This document shows, piece by piece, positions 1-8,935 of a stretch of DNA of 64,000 nt; within the stretch, counting starts at the first letter, position 1, and each line of letters begins with the position of its first letter. Under the pieces are notes generated by a model that was not told the origin of the DNA, searched no databases, and saw nothing but the letters and a program-made list of their open reading frames with translations. Both the position numbers and the translations under genes were made by a program. Source of the DNA: Marinobacter psychrophilus (lineage in GTDB: Bacteria; Pseudomonadota; Gammaproteobacteria; Pseudomonadales; Oleiphilaceae); the NCBI RefSeq assembly GCF_001043175.1, contig NZ_CP011494.1:1054001-1118000 (forward strand), given 5' to 3'.

Positions 1-521
1 TGTTTGGTGTGGGCCAGGTAACAGCGGGCAAGCTCCACTCCATGGGAGCCCAAACCTGTGGCGACCTTCAGCAGTTAGGCGCGGAAATTCTGATAGAGCG
101 TTTTGGCAAACAGGGTTACCGCCTGCACGAAATGGCCCACGGTCGCGACGAACGCCCGGTGGTGGTGTCGCGCACCGCTAAGTCCCTGAGCGTTGAGCGG
201 ACTTTTGCGCAGGATCTGCCAGACAAAGCCGCTTGTGACGCAGTGTTGGTGAATCTTCTAGATGACTTACACGCGCGCCTTGCCCGCAAGGCGGAACAAA
301 AGCCCTTACACAAACTGTTTGTAAAAATCCGTTACAGCGATTTTTCTACGCACACTTTGGAACGGGTGCGTGAATCTGCGGCGCTGCCCGTTATAGCAGA
401 CTACCAACTATTGTTGAATGAACTGATGACCGACACTCGGCGGCCGGTGCGGTTGCTAGGAATGGGCGTAAGGTTTCGGAATGATGAGGCACCGATCACA
501 CAACTGCGGTTGTTTGACTGA
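1..521 (+). CDS. dinB: DNA polymerase IV, C-terminal part (5' end outside window)
   Basis: This is the last 172 residues of a Y-family translesion DNA polymerase that copies past damaged bases. The reading frame is open from the first full codon at position 3, so the catalytic palm lies upstream of the window. The visible part opens with the helix-hairpin-helix style [15 protein letters not shown] segment that follows the palm, continues through the thumb, and then gives the little-finger domain (roughly the last 110 residues) with the typical [10 protein letters not shown] strand at its start. The protein ends in QLRLFD, similar to the clamp-binding tail (QLxLF) by which Pol IV docks on the beta sliding clamp. 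It is cut by the window edge, not by mutation. The family call is firm; the assignment to Pol IV rather than another Y-family member rests on the little-finger and tail sequence. Confidence 0.9.
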   Translation, partial: FGVGQVTAGKLHSMGAQTCGDLQQLGAEILIERFGKQGYRLHEMAHGRDERPVVVSRTAKSLSVERTFAQDLPDKAACDAVLVNLLDDLHARLARKAEQKPLHKLFVKIRYSDFSTHTLERVRESAALPVIADYQLLLNELMTDTRRPVRLLGMGVRFRNDEAPITQLRLFD

Positions 522-638
522 CCGGGTAATAAACGATGCGATAATGTGCGTTGAAACACAGCGCTGAGGCTGAAGTGTATTAGACTTAGTTTTATTCAGT
601 TTGTATAATTTTTCGTTAGCTAACAATTGTTGCCCATT

Positions 639-989
639 ATGATTCTTCGACTATTTTTCACATTGCTCATTATCAATATTGTCATCTTTGCGGCCGGTGC
701 AGATGCGTCTGAGCAAACAGACAGCAGTGATCGTGGCACGGTGAAAGAAGCTGTCACTATGGCCGATGTAAAACAGCTGCAAGATGTCATGGCGGGGCGG
801 AGTTACGCCACTATTGACCAAACGGAAGGCAGTACCGATATTCTGGCCGAAGTGGGCTCACGTCTGCTGACCCTGTCGTTGGCAAGCCGCGACACTCCCC
901 GCCGCTATGCCTACGAAACGATGAGGGCAGACCACGGCTTTTCCCTGATTGACGAAGGCGCCTGCCTGAATCTGAAGTGGACCTTTTGA
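639..989 (+). CDS. Small exported protein of unknown function
   Basis: A 116-residue protein I do not recognise. The ATG at 639 is preferred over the in-frame TTG at 627 because it starts a clean signal peptide: a short N-terminus, a hydrophobic core (FFTLLIINIVIFAAG) and a likely cleavage after ADA. The mature part is about 90 residues, hydrophilic, with one cysteine near the C-terminus (EGACLNLKW), and no motif that points to a function. It stands alone between dinB and the acetyl-CoA hydrolase gene, both in the same direction, with over 100 bases of non-coding sequence on each side. An AT-rich stretch just upstream (about 590-625) could hold a promoter. Probably periplasmic; the function cannot be read from the sequence. 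Confidence 0.6.
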   Translation: MILRLFFTLLIINIVIFAAGADASEQTDSSDRGTVKEAVTMADVKQLQDVMAGRSYATIDQTEGSTDILAEVGSRLLTLSLASRDTPRRYAYETMRADHGFSLIDEGACLNLKWTF

Positions 990-1106
990 AACCGCTGAAT
1001 TAGCCTGGTGGGACACCCGATTACTGATCTGACGCATTGTTTGGCCGTGCTGCCCATGTGATGATTCTGCTAACAGAATTCATTATGGGCTAACGGGAAA
1101 CGGAAA

Positions 1107-3299
1107 ATGGCTGAAGATTGCACGATGCGAATGGACGACGCAGACGCCTGTGTCGAAGACGTAATCCGCCGTGTTGGCAACACTATTATTCTTGGTTTGC
1201 CTCTGGGTTTGGGCAAGCCCCTGCGCTTTGTAAATGCCCTCTATCAGCGCGCCAAGCGCGACCCCCAAATCGAACTGCACATTTTCACGGCCTTGTCGCT
1301 GGTGAAACCCAGTGGCCGTTCGGCCTTGGAAAAGCGCTTCCTCGAACCTTTTTCAGAGCGTTTATACGGCGCGATCCCAGACCTGGAATACGCTCTGGAT
1401 GTGCGGGCCAACAAATTGCCGCCGAATGTGAAAGTGTCGGAGTTCTTTTTCAAGGCCGGCAGTTTTATGCACAATTCGTCGCAGCAGCGCCACTATATCA
1501 GCCTGAACTACACTCATGCGGTGCGCGATTTAATGGCGATGGGTATCAACGTGGTGGCTCAAATGGTGGCGCCAGGTGATCAAAACGGTGAGCCGGGTCA
1601 GGTGAGCCTGAGCTGCAATCCGGACCTGACTCTGGACATCATCCCGCTTTTGCGCGCGCGCCAGCGCGAAGAGGGTGTGCCCACCGTATTAGTGGGTGAA
1701 CTGAACCGGCATTTGCCGTGGTTAGGCCGTGATGCCCAGATGGCCGAAGCCGATATAGACTTGGTGTTGGTGCAACCGCAAAGCGATTACCCGATGTTTC
1801 CGGCGCCACAAATGGCCATCAGCCCGCCGGACCATTTGATTGGTTTCTATGCCAGCACATTGGTAAAAGACGGTGGTACGTTGCAGGTGGGTATCGGTTC
1901 CCTAGGGGCTGCACTTATCAACAGCACTATTTTACGCCACCGCCATAACGACGCTTGGAAGCACTTATATCAGCACCTGAATATCGCCACCCGTTATCCT
2001 GCTGTCGATGGTATTGGTGGCACCGGCACGTTTGATCAGGGCCTTTACGGTTGCAGCGAAATGATTATTGACGGCTTTATGCACCTGTTGGAAGCCGGGG
2101 TGTTAAAGCGTGAAGTGTTTGCTCACCAAGGGCTGCAAGAGTTGCTGAACCGCGGTGACATTAGCCCGCAGATCAACCTGGATACACTGGATGTGTTGTT
2201 GCGTGAACACATTATTGCCTCGCCGCTGAGGCTGCAGGATCTGGAATTCCTGCAGCGATTCGGTATTGTGCATTCTGAACTGTGTTTGCAGGATGGTCAG
2301 CTTAGCCTGCAGAAACGCACTGTTCCTGCCGACATTAGCCACCCCGACACCCGCCGACTGCTGCAAGACGGCGGCTTGGGCGATAAGCTGAGCGAAGGCG
2401 TAGTGGTGCACGGCGGCTTCTACATCGGCCCCGAATCCTTCTATCAGGCACTGCGTGACCTGTCGCCGCAGCAGCGCCAACGCATCTGCATGACCAGCGT
2501 GAACTTCATCAATGACCTTTACGACCACCGCTTTGGTAATCAGGCGTTGAAAACCGCCCAGCGCCAGCACGGTCGCTTTGTAAACTCCACCATGATGTAC
2601 ACCTTGGCGGGCGCGGCGGTGTCTGACGGCCTGGAAGACGGCCGCGTGGTCAGCGGCGTAGGTGGTCAGTACAACTTTGTGGCCATGGGTATGGAGTTAG
2701 CGGGCGCTCGATCCATTTTGTGTTTACGCAGCACTCGCAAAGCGGCTGGCAAAGTATTGTCGAATATTGTGTTCAGCTACGGCCATTGCACCATACCTCG
2801 CCACCTGCGGGACATTGTGATCACCGAATATGGCATTGCCGATTTGCGGGGCCAGTCTGACGAGCAGGTATACCTGCGGCTGATCGCGATTGCCGACGCC
2901 CGCTTCCAGGCCGGCCTTTTGCAGCAGGCGAAAAAAGCAGGCAAGGTGGCGAAGAGTTTCAAACCGCCAAAAGCTTGGGCCGATAATACGCCGGCACATG
3001 TCCACAAAGCCTTAGCAGCCGTGCCGGGCAACAACCGTTTTCCAGCGTTTCCATTTGGCTGTGACTTTACCGCTGAAGAGTTAGTGATTGCTAAAGCGCT
3101 GAAACGGATACAGGCTGAAACGGCCACAGGTCGTGGTAAACTTCTGGCCTTGGTGCGGGCCGCCCGTACCCGTGACGATCGAAGCCGCTTCCAATCGCTG
3201 CTAGAACGTATGCAACTGGCCGCGCCGAAAGGGGTGCGCCAGAAGCTGGACCGGCGGTTATTGATTTATGGCCTGCAACTGACCAATACACCCCAATAA
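1107..3299 (+). CDS. Acetyl-CoA hydrolase/transferase family protein
   Basis: A 730-residue cytosolic protein of the acetyl-CoA hydrolase/CoA-transferase fold. The C-terminal half carries the family hallmarks: GVGGQYNFVAMGMELAGA, then SNIVFSYGHCTIPRHLRD and the ITEYGIADLRGQSDEQ block, which is the part of the fold that binds the acyl-CoA. The N-terminal half (about residues 30-300) matches the first CoA-transferase domain less clearly. At 730 residues it is longer than the usual ~500-residue acetate:CoA transferases; the extra length is in the middle and at the C-terminus. Substrate cannot be told from sequence: acetate, propionate, succinate or another acyl group are all possible. It is followed after 5 bases by the slyD-like gene, so the two may be co-transcribed. 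Confidence 0.85.
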   Translation: MAEDCTMRMDDADACVEDVIRRVGNTIILGLPLGLGKPLRFVNALYQRAKRDPQIELHIFTALSLVKPSGRSALEKRFLEPFSERLYGAIPDLEYALDVRANKLPPNVKVSEFFFKAGSFMHNSSQQRHYISLNYTHAVRDLMAMGINVVAQMVAPGDQNGEPGQVSLSCNPDLTLDIIPLLRARQREEGVPTVLVGELNRHLPWLGRDAQMAEADIDLVLVQPQSDYPMFPAPQMAISPPDHLIGFYASTLVKDGGTLQVGIGSLGAALINSTILRHRHNDAWKHLYQHLNIATRYPAVDGIGGTGTFDQGLYGCSEMIIDGFMHLLEAGVLKREVFAHQGLQELLNRGDISPQINLDTLDVLLREHIIASPLRLQDLEFLQRFGIVHSELCLQDGQLSLQKRTVPADISHPDTRRLLQDGGLGDKLSEGVVVHGGFYIGPESFYQALRDLSPQQRQRICMTSVNFINDLYDHRFGNQALKTAQRQHGRFVNSTMMYTLAGAAVSDGLEDGRVVSGVGGQYNFVAMGMELAGARSILCLRSTRKAAGKVLSNIVFSYGHCTIPRHLRDIVITEYGIADLRGQSDEQVYLRLIAIADARFQAGLLQQAKKAGKVAKSFKPPKAWADNTPAHVHKALAAVPGNNRFPAFPFGCDFTAEELVIAKALKRIQAETATGRGKLLALVRAARTRDDRSRFQSLLERMQLAAPKGVRQKLDRRLLIYGLQLTNTPQ

Positions 3300-3304
3300 G
3301 AGTA

Positions 3305-3787
3305 ATGACGCAACCTATGCAAGATTCTTCTTCTACAATTGACGTGTTCACCGTTCACTATGTACTTAAAAACGCCGTTGGTGAGCTGGTAGATACCTCT
3401 GAGGGCAGCGAGCCGTTGCATTTTGTGTACGGCAGCCCTGATATTGTTGAGGGCATTCAGCGTGCCGTGAAAGACCGCCGCGTGGGTGACTGCCTTGAGG
3501 TCACCGTGCCGCCAGCGATGGCCTACGGTGAACATCGGGCCGACCTGGTGCGTAAAGTACCGCGTTCGATGTTCGAAGGCGTAGAGAACTTACAAGCGGG
3601 CATGAAGTTTCAGACCAACACGGGCACCGAGGCGCAGATTGTCCAGGTGATGGGTTTTGACGGAAATTTGGTGCGTATTGATGCCAATCACCCGCTGGCT
3701 GGTCTAACCTTGTATTTTGATTTGGAAATTGTTGGTCGCCGCAGCGCTAGTGCAGAGGAAATTGCCCAAGGCCGGCCCTTGTCATAG
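3305..3787 (+). CDS. SlyD-like FKBP-type peptidyl-prolyl isomerase
   Basis: A 160-residue proline isomerase and chaperone of the SlyD branch of FKBPs. The FKBP core is split as expected: FTVHYVLKNAVGELVDTS at the start, PPAMAYGEHRADLV leading into the inserted chaperone flap (about residues 75-125), and the returning strand DANHPLAGLTLYFDLEIV. The His/Cys-rich metal-binding tail of E. coli SlyD is absent, so a role in nickel delivery is unlikely; it is closer in size to FkpB/SlpA. The ATG at 3305 lies only 5 bases after the preceding stop codon; a second ATG at 3317 is possible and would remove four residues. Located in the cytosol by lack of a signal peptide. Confidence 0.88.
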   Translation: MTQPMQDSSSTIDVFTVHYVLKNAVGELVDTSEGSEPLHFVYGSPDIVEGIQRAVKDRRVGDCLEVTVPPAMAYGEHRADLVRKVPRSMFEGVENLQAGMKFQTNTGTEAQIVQVMGFDGNLVRIDANHPLAGLTLYFDLEIVGRRSASAEEIAQGRPLS

Positions 3788-3809
3788 CCTGAAGTTAGGA
3801 AAGACTGTT

Positions 3810-4541
3810 ATGGAACTGACGACTGACAACTGGCGAATCCTGATTGTAGAAGACGACGAACGGTTGGCCAGTCTGACCCACGATTACCTGCAGAATAACG
3901 GGTTTTCGGTGTCTATTGAATCCCACGGTGGGGCCGCTGTAGAGCGTATTCTGAACGAACAGCCAGACCTTGTGGTGCTTGATTTGATGCTGCCCGGCGA
4001 AGACGGCCTGTCTATCTGCCGCCGGGTGCGGCCGCGATACAGCGGTCCGATACTGATGCTAACCGCCAGAACCGACGACATGGACCAGATACTGGGCCTG
4101 GAAATGGGCGCTGATGACTATATTAGCAAACCGGTTCAACCGCGGGTGTTACTCGCGCGTATTCGTGCGTTGATGCGCCGCGCTGCTGAAAAAAACCAGC
4201 CTTTGGTCAGCAGCGATGCCGTGAGCGAAGGCCCGGTGCGGGTGCAGTTCAACGAGTTGGTGATAGACAGCTCGATGCGCGAAGCCTGGCTGTCTGGCGT
4301 TACAGTGGATTTAACCAGCGCCGAGTTTGACTTGTTGTGGTTGCTGGCCAGCAACGCGGGCAGGGTGCTCAGCCGTGAAGAAATCTTTGCCGCTTTGCGT
4401 GGCATAGAATACGACGGTCAAGACCGCTCGATTGACGTGCGGGTGTCCCGTATACGGCCAAAAATTGGTGACGACCCCATTCATCCACGGCGCATAAAAA
4501 CGGTGCGTAGCAAAGGCTATCTGTTTGTAAAAGAAGCCTGA
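3810..4541 (+). CDS. OmpR-family response regulator, RstA-like
   Basis: A 243-residue DNA-binding response regulator. The receiver domain (about residues 10-125) has the acidic pair E14/D15/D16, phospho-acceptor D58 in VVLDLMLPGEDG, the conserved T in MLTART and the K in YISKPVQPR. A winged-helix Trans_reg_C domain follows (about 145-240), ending in RIKTVRSKGYLF. The sequence around RGIEYDGQDRSIDVRVSRIR is very close to E. coli RstA. The frame is open upstream into the slyD-like gene, but the ATG at 3810, after AGGAAAG spacing, gives the normal OmpR N-terminus. It is followed 62 bases later by its likely sensor kinase. The signal and regulon are not visible; in enterics RstA is under PhoP control, which I cannot infer here. 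Confidence 0.9.
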   Translation: MELTTDNWRILIVEDDERLASLTHDYLQNNGFSVSIESHGGAAVERILNEQPDLVVLDLMLPGEDGLSICRRVRPRYSGPILMLTARTDDMDQILGLEMGADDYISKPVQPRVLLARIRALMRRAAEKNQPLVSSDAVSEGPVRVQFNELVIDSSMREAWLSGVTVDLTSAEFDLLWLLASNAGRVLSREEIFAALRGIEYDGQDRSIDVRVSRIRPKIGDDPIHPRRIKTVRSKGYLFVKEA

Positions 4542-4603
4542 GTAGTCGTAGAAACCTGAATAGCTGCTTAAGCCCGAGTTTTGTTTGAGCCAGAGTGCGC
4601 ACC

Positions 4604-6211
4604 ATGCCCCGGATTTACTTTCTAAAACTTTATGCCCGCTTAGCGGGTTTTGTACTGTTAGTCGCAGTGCTCTGTATGTTGCTGTTCCAAGGTTTGAACA
4701 GCATTCGCCAGCAAATGTGGCTGGAACATCACGGCACAGCGCTAATGCAATGGCTCGCGAAGTCTGCAAATCCTGTTGGTCATTACGCTTGGCTGGTGCC
4801 GGCTTATAATCTCGAAGTAGGCCCGGCCACGCAGTTGGCAGATACCGCGGTTATTCGCGAACGCCTGGGTTACGGCCAGGTGGTGGTGTTGCCGTCCAGC
4901 TTGGGCCGGCGCCTGTTAGTCGCCCGTGAAGACGGCCAGATCCTCGGCCTGAACCTGGCCACGCCTTATCGCGACATTGTGCGAGCCAGCGCGTTGGTTT
5001 TCCGCTGGCATCTAGACCGCTCAACGGTTGAACGTCGCCCCGAAACCCTGCGTTATTTGAGCGCATCACTAGGCCTTGGCGCTTATTTCATTGACACCGG
5101 CGAGCGCCTGCCACCCGCCGATGTTTTGCAGCAATTAGCCCGTGACGGCTTGGTTCTGTATACCGCGCCCTCCGGAGAGGCCCCCCGCGTGGCATTGCAG
5201 CTGGCTGACGGCGAGATGGTGCTGCTGGTGCCACCACCGCCATTCAAACCTTGGAGTTTGGTGATCATTTTGCCACTGTGCCTGCTGCTTGCAGCGGCTC
5301 TGGCATTGCTACTCGGCTTTGTGGCACGCGCTTGGGATGGGCGTTTGCTGAAGGTTGAATCCGCAGCGCTGCGGATTGCTCGAGGCGATTTGTCGGCGCG
5401 GGTAGAACTCGGTTCCAGCGTGCTGCAGCAGCGCTTGGCGAAAGCTTTCAATAGCATGGCCGAGCATATTCACCGCCTTGTGCAGGTGCAGCACGATATG
5501 ATCCATGCGGTGTCGCACGAGCTACGCACCCCGGTGGCGCGCATTCGTTTTGGCGTGCAGATGTTGGCCGACAGCGAGAAGTCGCAGCGCAGCGAGGAGC
5601 AGTTGCAGGGCATAGACGACGACATTCAGGAACTGGACGACTTGATAGATGAAATATTGACCTACGCGCGGTTGGAGCAGAGCGAGGCTAAGTTCCTCCT
5701 GCAGCAGACATCTGTGCCTGATCTTCTGCGCCAAGTCATCGCCCAGCAGCAGCTCTTGCACCCAACCGTTGTTATGGAGCTGGATGTGGATGGCGCCAGT
5801 GAGGCATTACCCATGGCTGAGGTAGAACCGCGTTATTTACACCGTGCTATCCAGAATCTGGTTGGTAACGCCGCACGCTACGCCAGCCGCCAGATGCGCG
5901 TGCGCTGTCGGCTAGACAGCAACAATTGCCGCATTGATGTGGAAGACGACGGCCCAGGTATACCGCGCTCTGAATGGGACCGGGTATTTATTGCATTTTC
6001 ACGGCTGGATGACAGCCGTACCCGCACATCGGGCGGGTACGGGCTAGGACTGTCGATTGTGCGGCGCATTATGTACTGGCACGGTGGCCAGGCCTTCGTT
6101 GGCATAAGCGCCACCCTCGGTGGCGCTTGCTTTAGCCTTGTCTGGCCTCGTGTTCAAACGCAATCAGGTGGTCTGCATCGACCCGCACAGGAACAAAATC
6201 ACCCACATTGA
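4604..6211 (+). CDS. Sensor histidine kinase, RstB-like
   Basis: A 535-residue inner-membrane sensor kinase paired with the RstA-like regulator upstream. Layout: transmembrane helix about residues 8-30, a periplasmic sensing region of about 180 residues, a second helix (LVIILPLCLLLAAALALLLG), a HAMP linker, the dimerisation/phospho-acceptor helix with H305 in AVSHELRTP, and the ATPase domain with N-box NLVGNAARY, G1 box DDGPGIP and G2 box GGYGLGLS. The end FSLVWP is where RstB homologues normally finish; here 19 more residues follow, encoded in DNA that also codes on the other strand for the end of the ABC ATPase (80-base tail-to-tail overlap). The ATG at 4604 is chosen; a GTG nine bases earlier is possible. 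The signal is unknown. Confidence 0.88.
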   Translation: MPRIYFLKLYARLAGFVLLVAVLCMLLFQGLNSIRQQMWLEHHGTALMQWLAKSANPVGHYAWLVPAYNLEVGPATQLADTAVIRERLGYGQVVVLPSSLGRRLLVAREDGQILGLNLATPYRDIVRASALVFRWHLDRSTVERRPETLRYLSASLGLGAYFIDTGERLPPADVLQQLARDGLVLYTAPSGEAPRVALQLADGEMVLLVPPPPFKPWSLVIILPLCLLLAAALALLLGFVARAWDGRLLKVESAALRIARGDLSARVELGSSVLQQRLAKAFNSMAEHIHRLVQVQHDMIHAVSHELRTPVARIRFGVQMLADSEKSQRSEEQLQGIDDDIQELDDLIDEILTYARLEQSEAKFLLQQTSVPDLLRQVIAQQQLLHPTVVMELDVDGASEALPMAEVEPRYLHRAIQNLVGNAARYASRQMRVRCRLDSNNCRIDVEDDGPGIPRSEWDRVFIAFSRLDDSRTRTSGGYGLGLSIVRRIMYWHGGQAFVGISATLGGACFSLVWPRVQTQSGGLHRPAQEQNHPH

Positions 6212-7211
6212 AATCCAGGTGGCTGCGGAACAGAGCCTCGAACTCGGTGGACTCGGAGCAGCGAAAACGGTAGAGAGTGGACGTACCGGCAAAGGTTTTT
6301 TCAATCACCTCGGGCCGTAAAGGCGAATGTTCATCGTAAACAATGTCATCGGGCCGAATCAGCACATCTACCGGTGTGCCCGCTTCCCATCTGTAAGCCC
6401 GGTTACCGTGAATAACGCCGAGTTCTGACTGTATGGCGTCTGGCCCCAGCGTGTTGCCAAGTATAAAACTACCTTGGCCCACAAAACTGGCAACAAAACG
6501 ATTGGTCGGCTCGTGATACAGGTTAAACGGCACGTCCCATTGCTGAATTCGGCCTTTTTGCAGCACCGCCACCTGGTCGCACATTGCAAAGGCTTCTTGC
6601 TGGTCGTGGGTAACCAAAATGGCGCTGATGCCCAAGGTTTTTAGGATGTCACGCACATCCAGACTTAGCCGCCGGCGCAAATCTGCGTCTAGATTTGAAA
6701 ACGGTTCGTCTAGCAAAATCAGCGTAGGTTCTGGCGCCAGCGCACGAGCCAGCGCAACTCGCTGTTGCTGCCCACCCGACAATTCGTGAGGGTAGCAGTC
6801 GGCAAGATCCTGTAGTTGCACCAGTTCTAGTAGTTCAGTGACCTTGCGTTGGCGCTCGGCTTTGCTCAGGCGATTCAAACCGAAACCAACGTTGTCGGCA
6901 ATGCTCAGGTGCGGAAAGAGCGCGTAATCTTGAAACACCATGCCAATACGGCGTTTTTCCGGCGGCAGAGCGCGACCGGGCAGGCTGATGGCTTGGCCCT
7001 GAAGGCTGATTTTGCCATCGCTAAGTGGCAAAAAACCGGCCAGCGCACGCAGCATAGTGCTTTTGCCACAGCCGCTTGGGCCCAGCAGACAGCCAATGTC
7101 GCCTTGGCGTAGGGCAAAACTGACGTTCTTCACAACAGCTTCGCCGCCATAGCCACAGCACAGGTTGTTGACTTCGAGCAACCAGTCAGATGCGATTGCG
7201 GGCTTGTTCAT
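6132..7211 (-). CDS. ABC transporter ATP-binding protein, FbpC/PotA-like
   Basis: A 359-residue ATPase that would power a binding-protein-dependent importer. It has Walker A GPSGCGKST near residue 44, the Q-loop VFQDYALFPHLS, signature LSGGQQQRVALARAL, Walker B LILLDEPFSNLD and the switch LVTHDQ, followed by a C-terminal regulatory (TOBE-like) region of about 120 residues. The overall form fits ferric-iron (FbpC) or polyamine/sulfate ATPases; FbpC is my first choice because of the RPDDI-type C-terminal segment, but this is not decisive. No permease or binding-protein gene is nearby, so the rest of the transporter is elsewhere. The ATG at 7211 is 2 bases past the argF stop, so it is probably co-transcribed with argF. 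Its 3' end overlaps the kinase gene on the other strand. Confidence 0.82.
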   Translation of the reverse strand: MNKPAIASDWLLEVNNLCCGYGGEAVVKNVSFALRQGDIGCLLGPSGCGKSTMLRALAGFLPLSDGKISLQGQAISLPGRALPPEKRRIGMVFQDYALFPHLSIADNVGFGLNRLSKAERQRKVTELLELVQLQDLADCYPHELSGGQQQRVALARALAPEPTLILLDEPFSNLDADLRRRLSLDVRDILKTLGISAILVTHDQQEAFAMCDQVAVLQKGRIQQWDVPFNLYHEPTNRFVASFVGQGSFILGNTLGPDAIQSELGVIHGNRAYRWEAGTPVDVLIRPDDIVYDEHSPLRPEVIEKTFAGTSTLYRFRCSESTEFEALFRSHLDFNVGDFVPVRVDADHLIAFEHEARQG

Positions 7212-7213
7212 AA

Positions 7214-8128
7214 TCAATCCAGACGTTTAAGAATCAGGAATTCCAGCAGGGCTTTTTGAGCATGTAAGCGGTTTTCCGCTTCCTGCCATACTACCGAGCC
7301 CGAATGCTCCATCATGTCTTGTGAGATCTCTTCGCCGCGATGTGCCGGCAGGCAGTGCATAAACAGAGCGCCTTTAGCGGCCAGTGACATCAGCTGCGGA
7401 TTAATCTGGTAGCTCGAAAACGCCAGTTCACGAGCTTTCTGCTCGCTTTCTTGGCCCATAGAAGCCCACACATCGGTGACCAGCAGGTTGGCGTCGCGGG
7501 CAGCGTCTGCGGGCTCGCGCATTACCGTGACATGTTCTTTGTGTGCTTCAAATACGGCGGCGTCAGGTTCATAACCTTTCGGGCAGGCCACGTTCAAATG
7601 AAAGCCGAACATGACGGCAGCGTTGATGTAGGAATGGCACATGTTGTTGCCATCGCCGATCCAGGCCACCGTGGCGCCGCGAATACTGCCGCGGTTTTCG
7701 CGATAGGTTTGCATATCGGCCAACAGCTGGCAGGGGTGGAAGTCATCAGTCAGTGCGTTGATCACGGGTGCTGAGGAGGCCGCTGCAAAGCGCTCCACGG
7801 TATTGTGGGCGAAGGTCCGAATCATCACTGCGTCGACCATGCTGGAGATAACAATGGCCGAATCTTCAATCGGTTCGCCGCGGCCCAACTGGGTGTCGCG
7901 GGGCGACAAAAACAACGCCGAGCCGCCAAGCTGCATCATGCCTGCTTCGAAAGACACCCGGGTGCGAGTAGATGACTTTTCAAAAATCATCGCCAGAACA
8001 CGATTTTTCAAGGTGTCGCGGGTCTTGCCCTGGTGCCATTCACGACGCAGGCGTGAGCCGTGGTCCAGCAGTGCTTCCAGTTCATCGGGAGTCAGGTCGT
8101 TCAGTGTTAAAAAATGTCGTACTGCCAT
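7214..8128 (-). CDS. argF: Ornithine carbamoyltransferase
   Basis: A 304-residue enzyme that joins ornithine and carbamoyl phosphate to make citrulline, the sixth step of arginine synthesis. The carbamoyl-phosphate loop [10 protein letters not shown], the HPCQLLAD segment and the ornithine-binding [10 protein letters not shown] are all present and intact. The reading frame is open for 39 codons upstream, but the ATG at 8128 begins the normal [13 protein letters not shown]-terminus and gives the family length. The next arginine gene, argG, is far away at 31.2 kb, so arginine genes are scattered as in Pseudomonas. The FbpC-like ATPase follows with almost no gap. No ArgR site could be identified with confidence upstream. 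Confidence 0.96.
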   Translation of the reverse strand: MAVRHFLTLNDLTPDELEALLDHGSRLRREWHQGKTRDTLKNRVLAMIFEKSSTRTRVSFEAGMMQLGGSALFLSPRDTQLGRGEPIEDSAIVISSMVDAVMIRTFAHNTVERFAAASSAPVINALTDDFHPCQLLADMQTYRENRGSIRGATVAWIGDGNNMCHSYINAAVMFGFHLNVACPKGYEPDAAVFEAHKEHVTVMREPADAARDANLLVTDVWASMGQESEQKARELAFSSYQINPQLMSLAAKGALFMHCLPAHRGEEISQDMMEHSGSVVWQEAENRLHAQKALLEFLILKRLD

Positions 8129-8280
8129 GCAATGGCCCTTACCTCGCTGGAGGCCCGGGTTGCCGGGGCTTCTAGCCTGATGATTGTGGATGTAAAGTGA
8201 AAAAATAGGGGCAGCCAGTCTAGCCGCTCTGCGTTGGCATGACAACGATCAGGACCAGCCGGTGCCGCGTCTTTAGCGAT

Positions 8281-8331
8281 AGAGGACAGATTTGAAATCT
8301 GCCCCCGGCGTACGGAAATCTGCCCCCGCAT
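8281..8331. repeat. Degraded GGGACAGATTT palindrome (REP-like)
   Basis: GGACAGATTTGAAATCTG is followed by CCCCC and then by a second half-copy, GGAAATCTGCCCCC. The stem is intact only in the centre; the outer arm GTCC has become GCCC. It matches the core of the palindromes at 23.6, 28.5, 40.7 and 43.4 kb and looks like a decayed double copy. Confidence 0.7.
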
Positions 8332-8364
8332 GTTCTGGGTCAAAGAGCGGGCGGTCGGCGACGG

Positions 8365-8393
8365 TTGGTAGGTCTGCCGGGGCCGTGTACAAT
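8365..8393 (+). promoter_or_regulatory. Probable sigma-70 promoter of grxD
   Basis: TTGGTA, a 17-base spacer and TACAAT precede the grxD start codon by about 70 bases. Spacing and -10 box fit the sigma-70 consensus; read by eye only. Confidence 0.5.
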
Positions 8394-8462
8394 GAGGAAA
8401 ATTGATTGCCCCAAGGCAAGCTTTCCTTTTTCATTTTAGCTTCCAGCACAGAGGTAGATAAC

Positions 8463-8789
8463 ATGGATATGAACGACACCATTAAAAGCCAACTCGAAGA
8501 AAACTCGGTTATTCTGTACATGAAGGGTTCTCCTCAGGCACCGCAGTGCGGTTTCTCGTCAAAAACAGTTCAGGCCTTAATGGCGTGCGGCGAGAAATTT
8601 GCTTTCGTGAACATTCTGGATAACCCGGAACTGCGTGAAGCGTTGAAGGTGCACTCTAGTTGGCCTACTTACCCGCAGCTGTATATTAGTGGCGAATTAG
8701 TTGGCGGCTGCGACATCATTATGGAGATGTCGGAAAATGGCGAACTGGCCACAGCTGTAAAAGCTGCGTGTAAGCAGACAGAAGCCTGA
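8463..8789 (+). CDS. grxD: Monothiol glutaredoxin
   Basis: A 108-residue cytosolic monothiol glutaredoxin of the Grx4 type. The active-site motif is CGFS (in QCGFSSKTVQ), preceded by the KGSPQAPQ loop; the glutathione-binding WPTYPQLYISGELVGGCD segment is complete. Proteins of this type hold and pass on [2Fe-2S] clusters, usually with a BolA partner, instead of reducing disulfides. The ATG at 8463 follows an AGAGG ribosome-binding site; an ATG two codons later is possible. It is a single-gene unit with its own promoter and a terminator 100 bases downstream. Confidence 0.95.
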   Translation: MDMNDTIKSQLEENSVILYMKGSPQAPQCGFSSKTVQALMACGEKFAFVNILDNPELREALKVHSSWPTYPQLYISGELVGGCDIIMEMSENGELATAVKAACKQTEA

Positions 8790-8888
8790 AGGGCAATTTT
8801 TAGTGCCGAGAAAAATTGCGCGGTGCGAATGACGCCTACGCAGTAAGACTACAATTCACGCCATTTAAAAGATGTGCAGTGACAATAG

Positions 8889-8916
8889 AAAATGCCGGCT
8901 ACATGCCGGCATTTTT
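8889..8916. terminator. Bidirectional terminator between grxD and the DUF1631 gene
   Basis: AAAATGCCGGC-TACAT-GCCGGCATTTTT: an 11-bp stem with an A run on the left and T run on the right, so it can end transcription of both converging genes. Confidence 0.85.
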
Positions 8917-8935
8917 CGTTCAAGGTGCTGGAGCC

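Larger units (their letters stand above)
8129..8462. other. argF-grxD divergent intergenic region
   Basis: A 334-base gap between two divergent genes. The part next to argF is featureless to me apart from AT-rich runs near 8200. The middle (8280-8331) holds a degraded copy of the palindromic repeat found elsewhere in the window. The right end carries a likely sigma-70 promoter for grxD. Confidence 0.6.
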
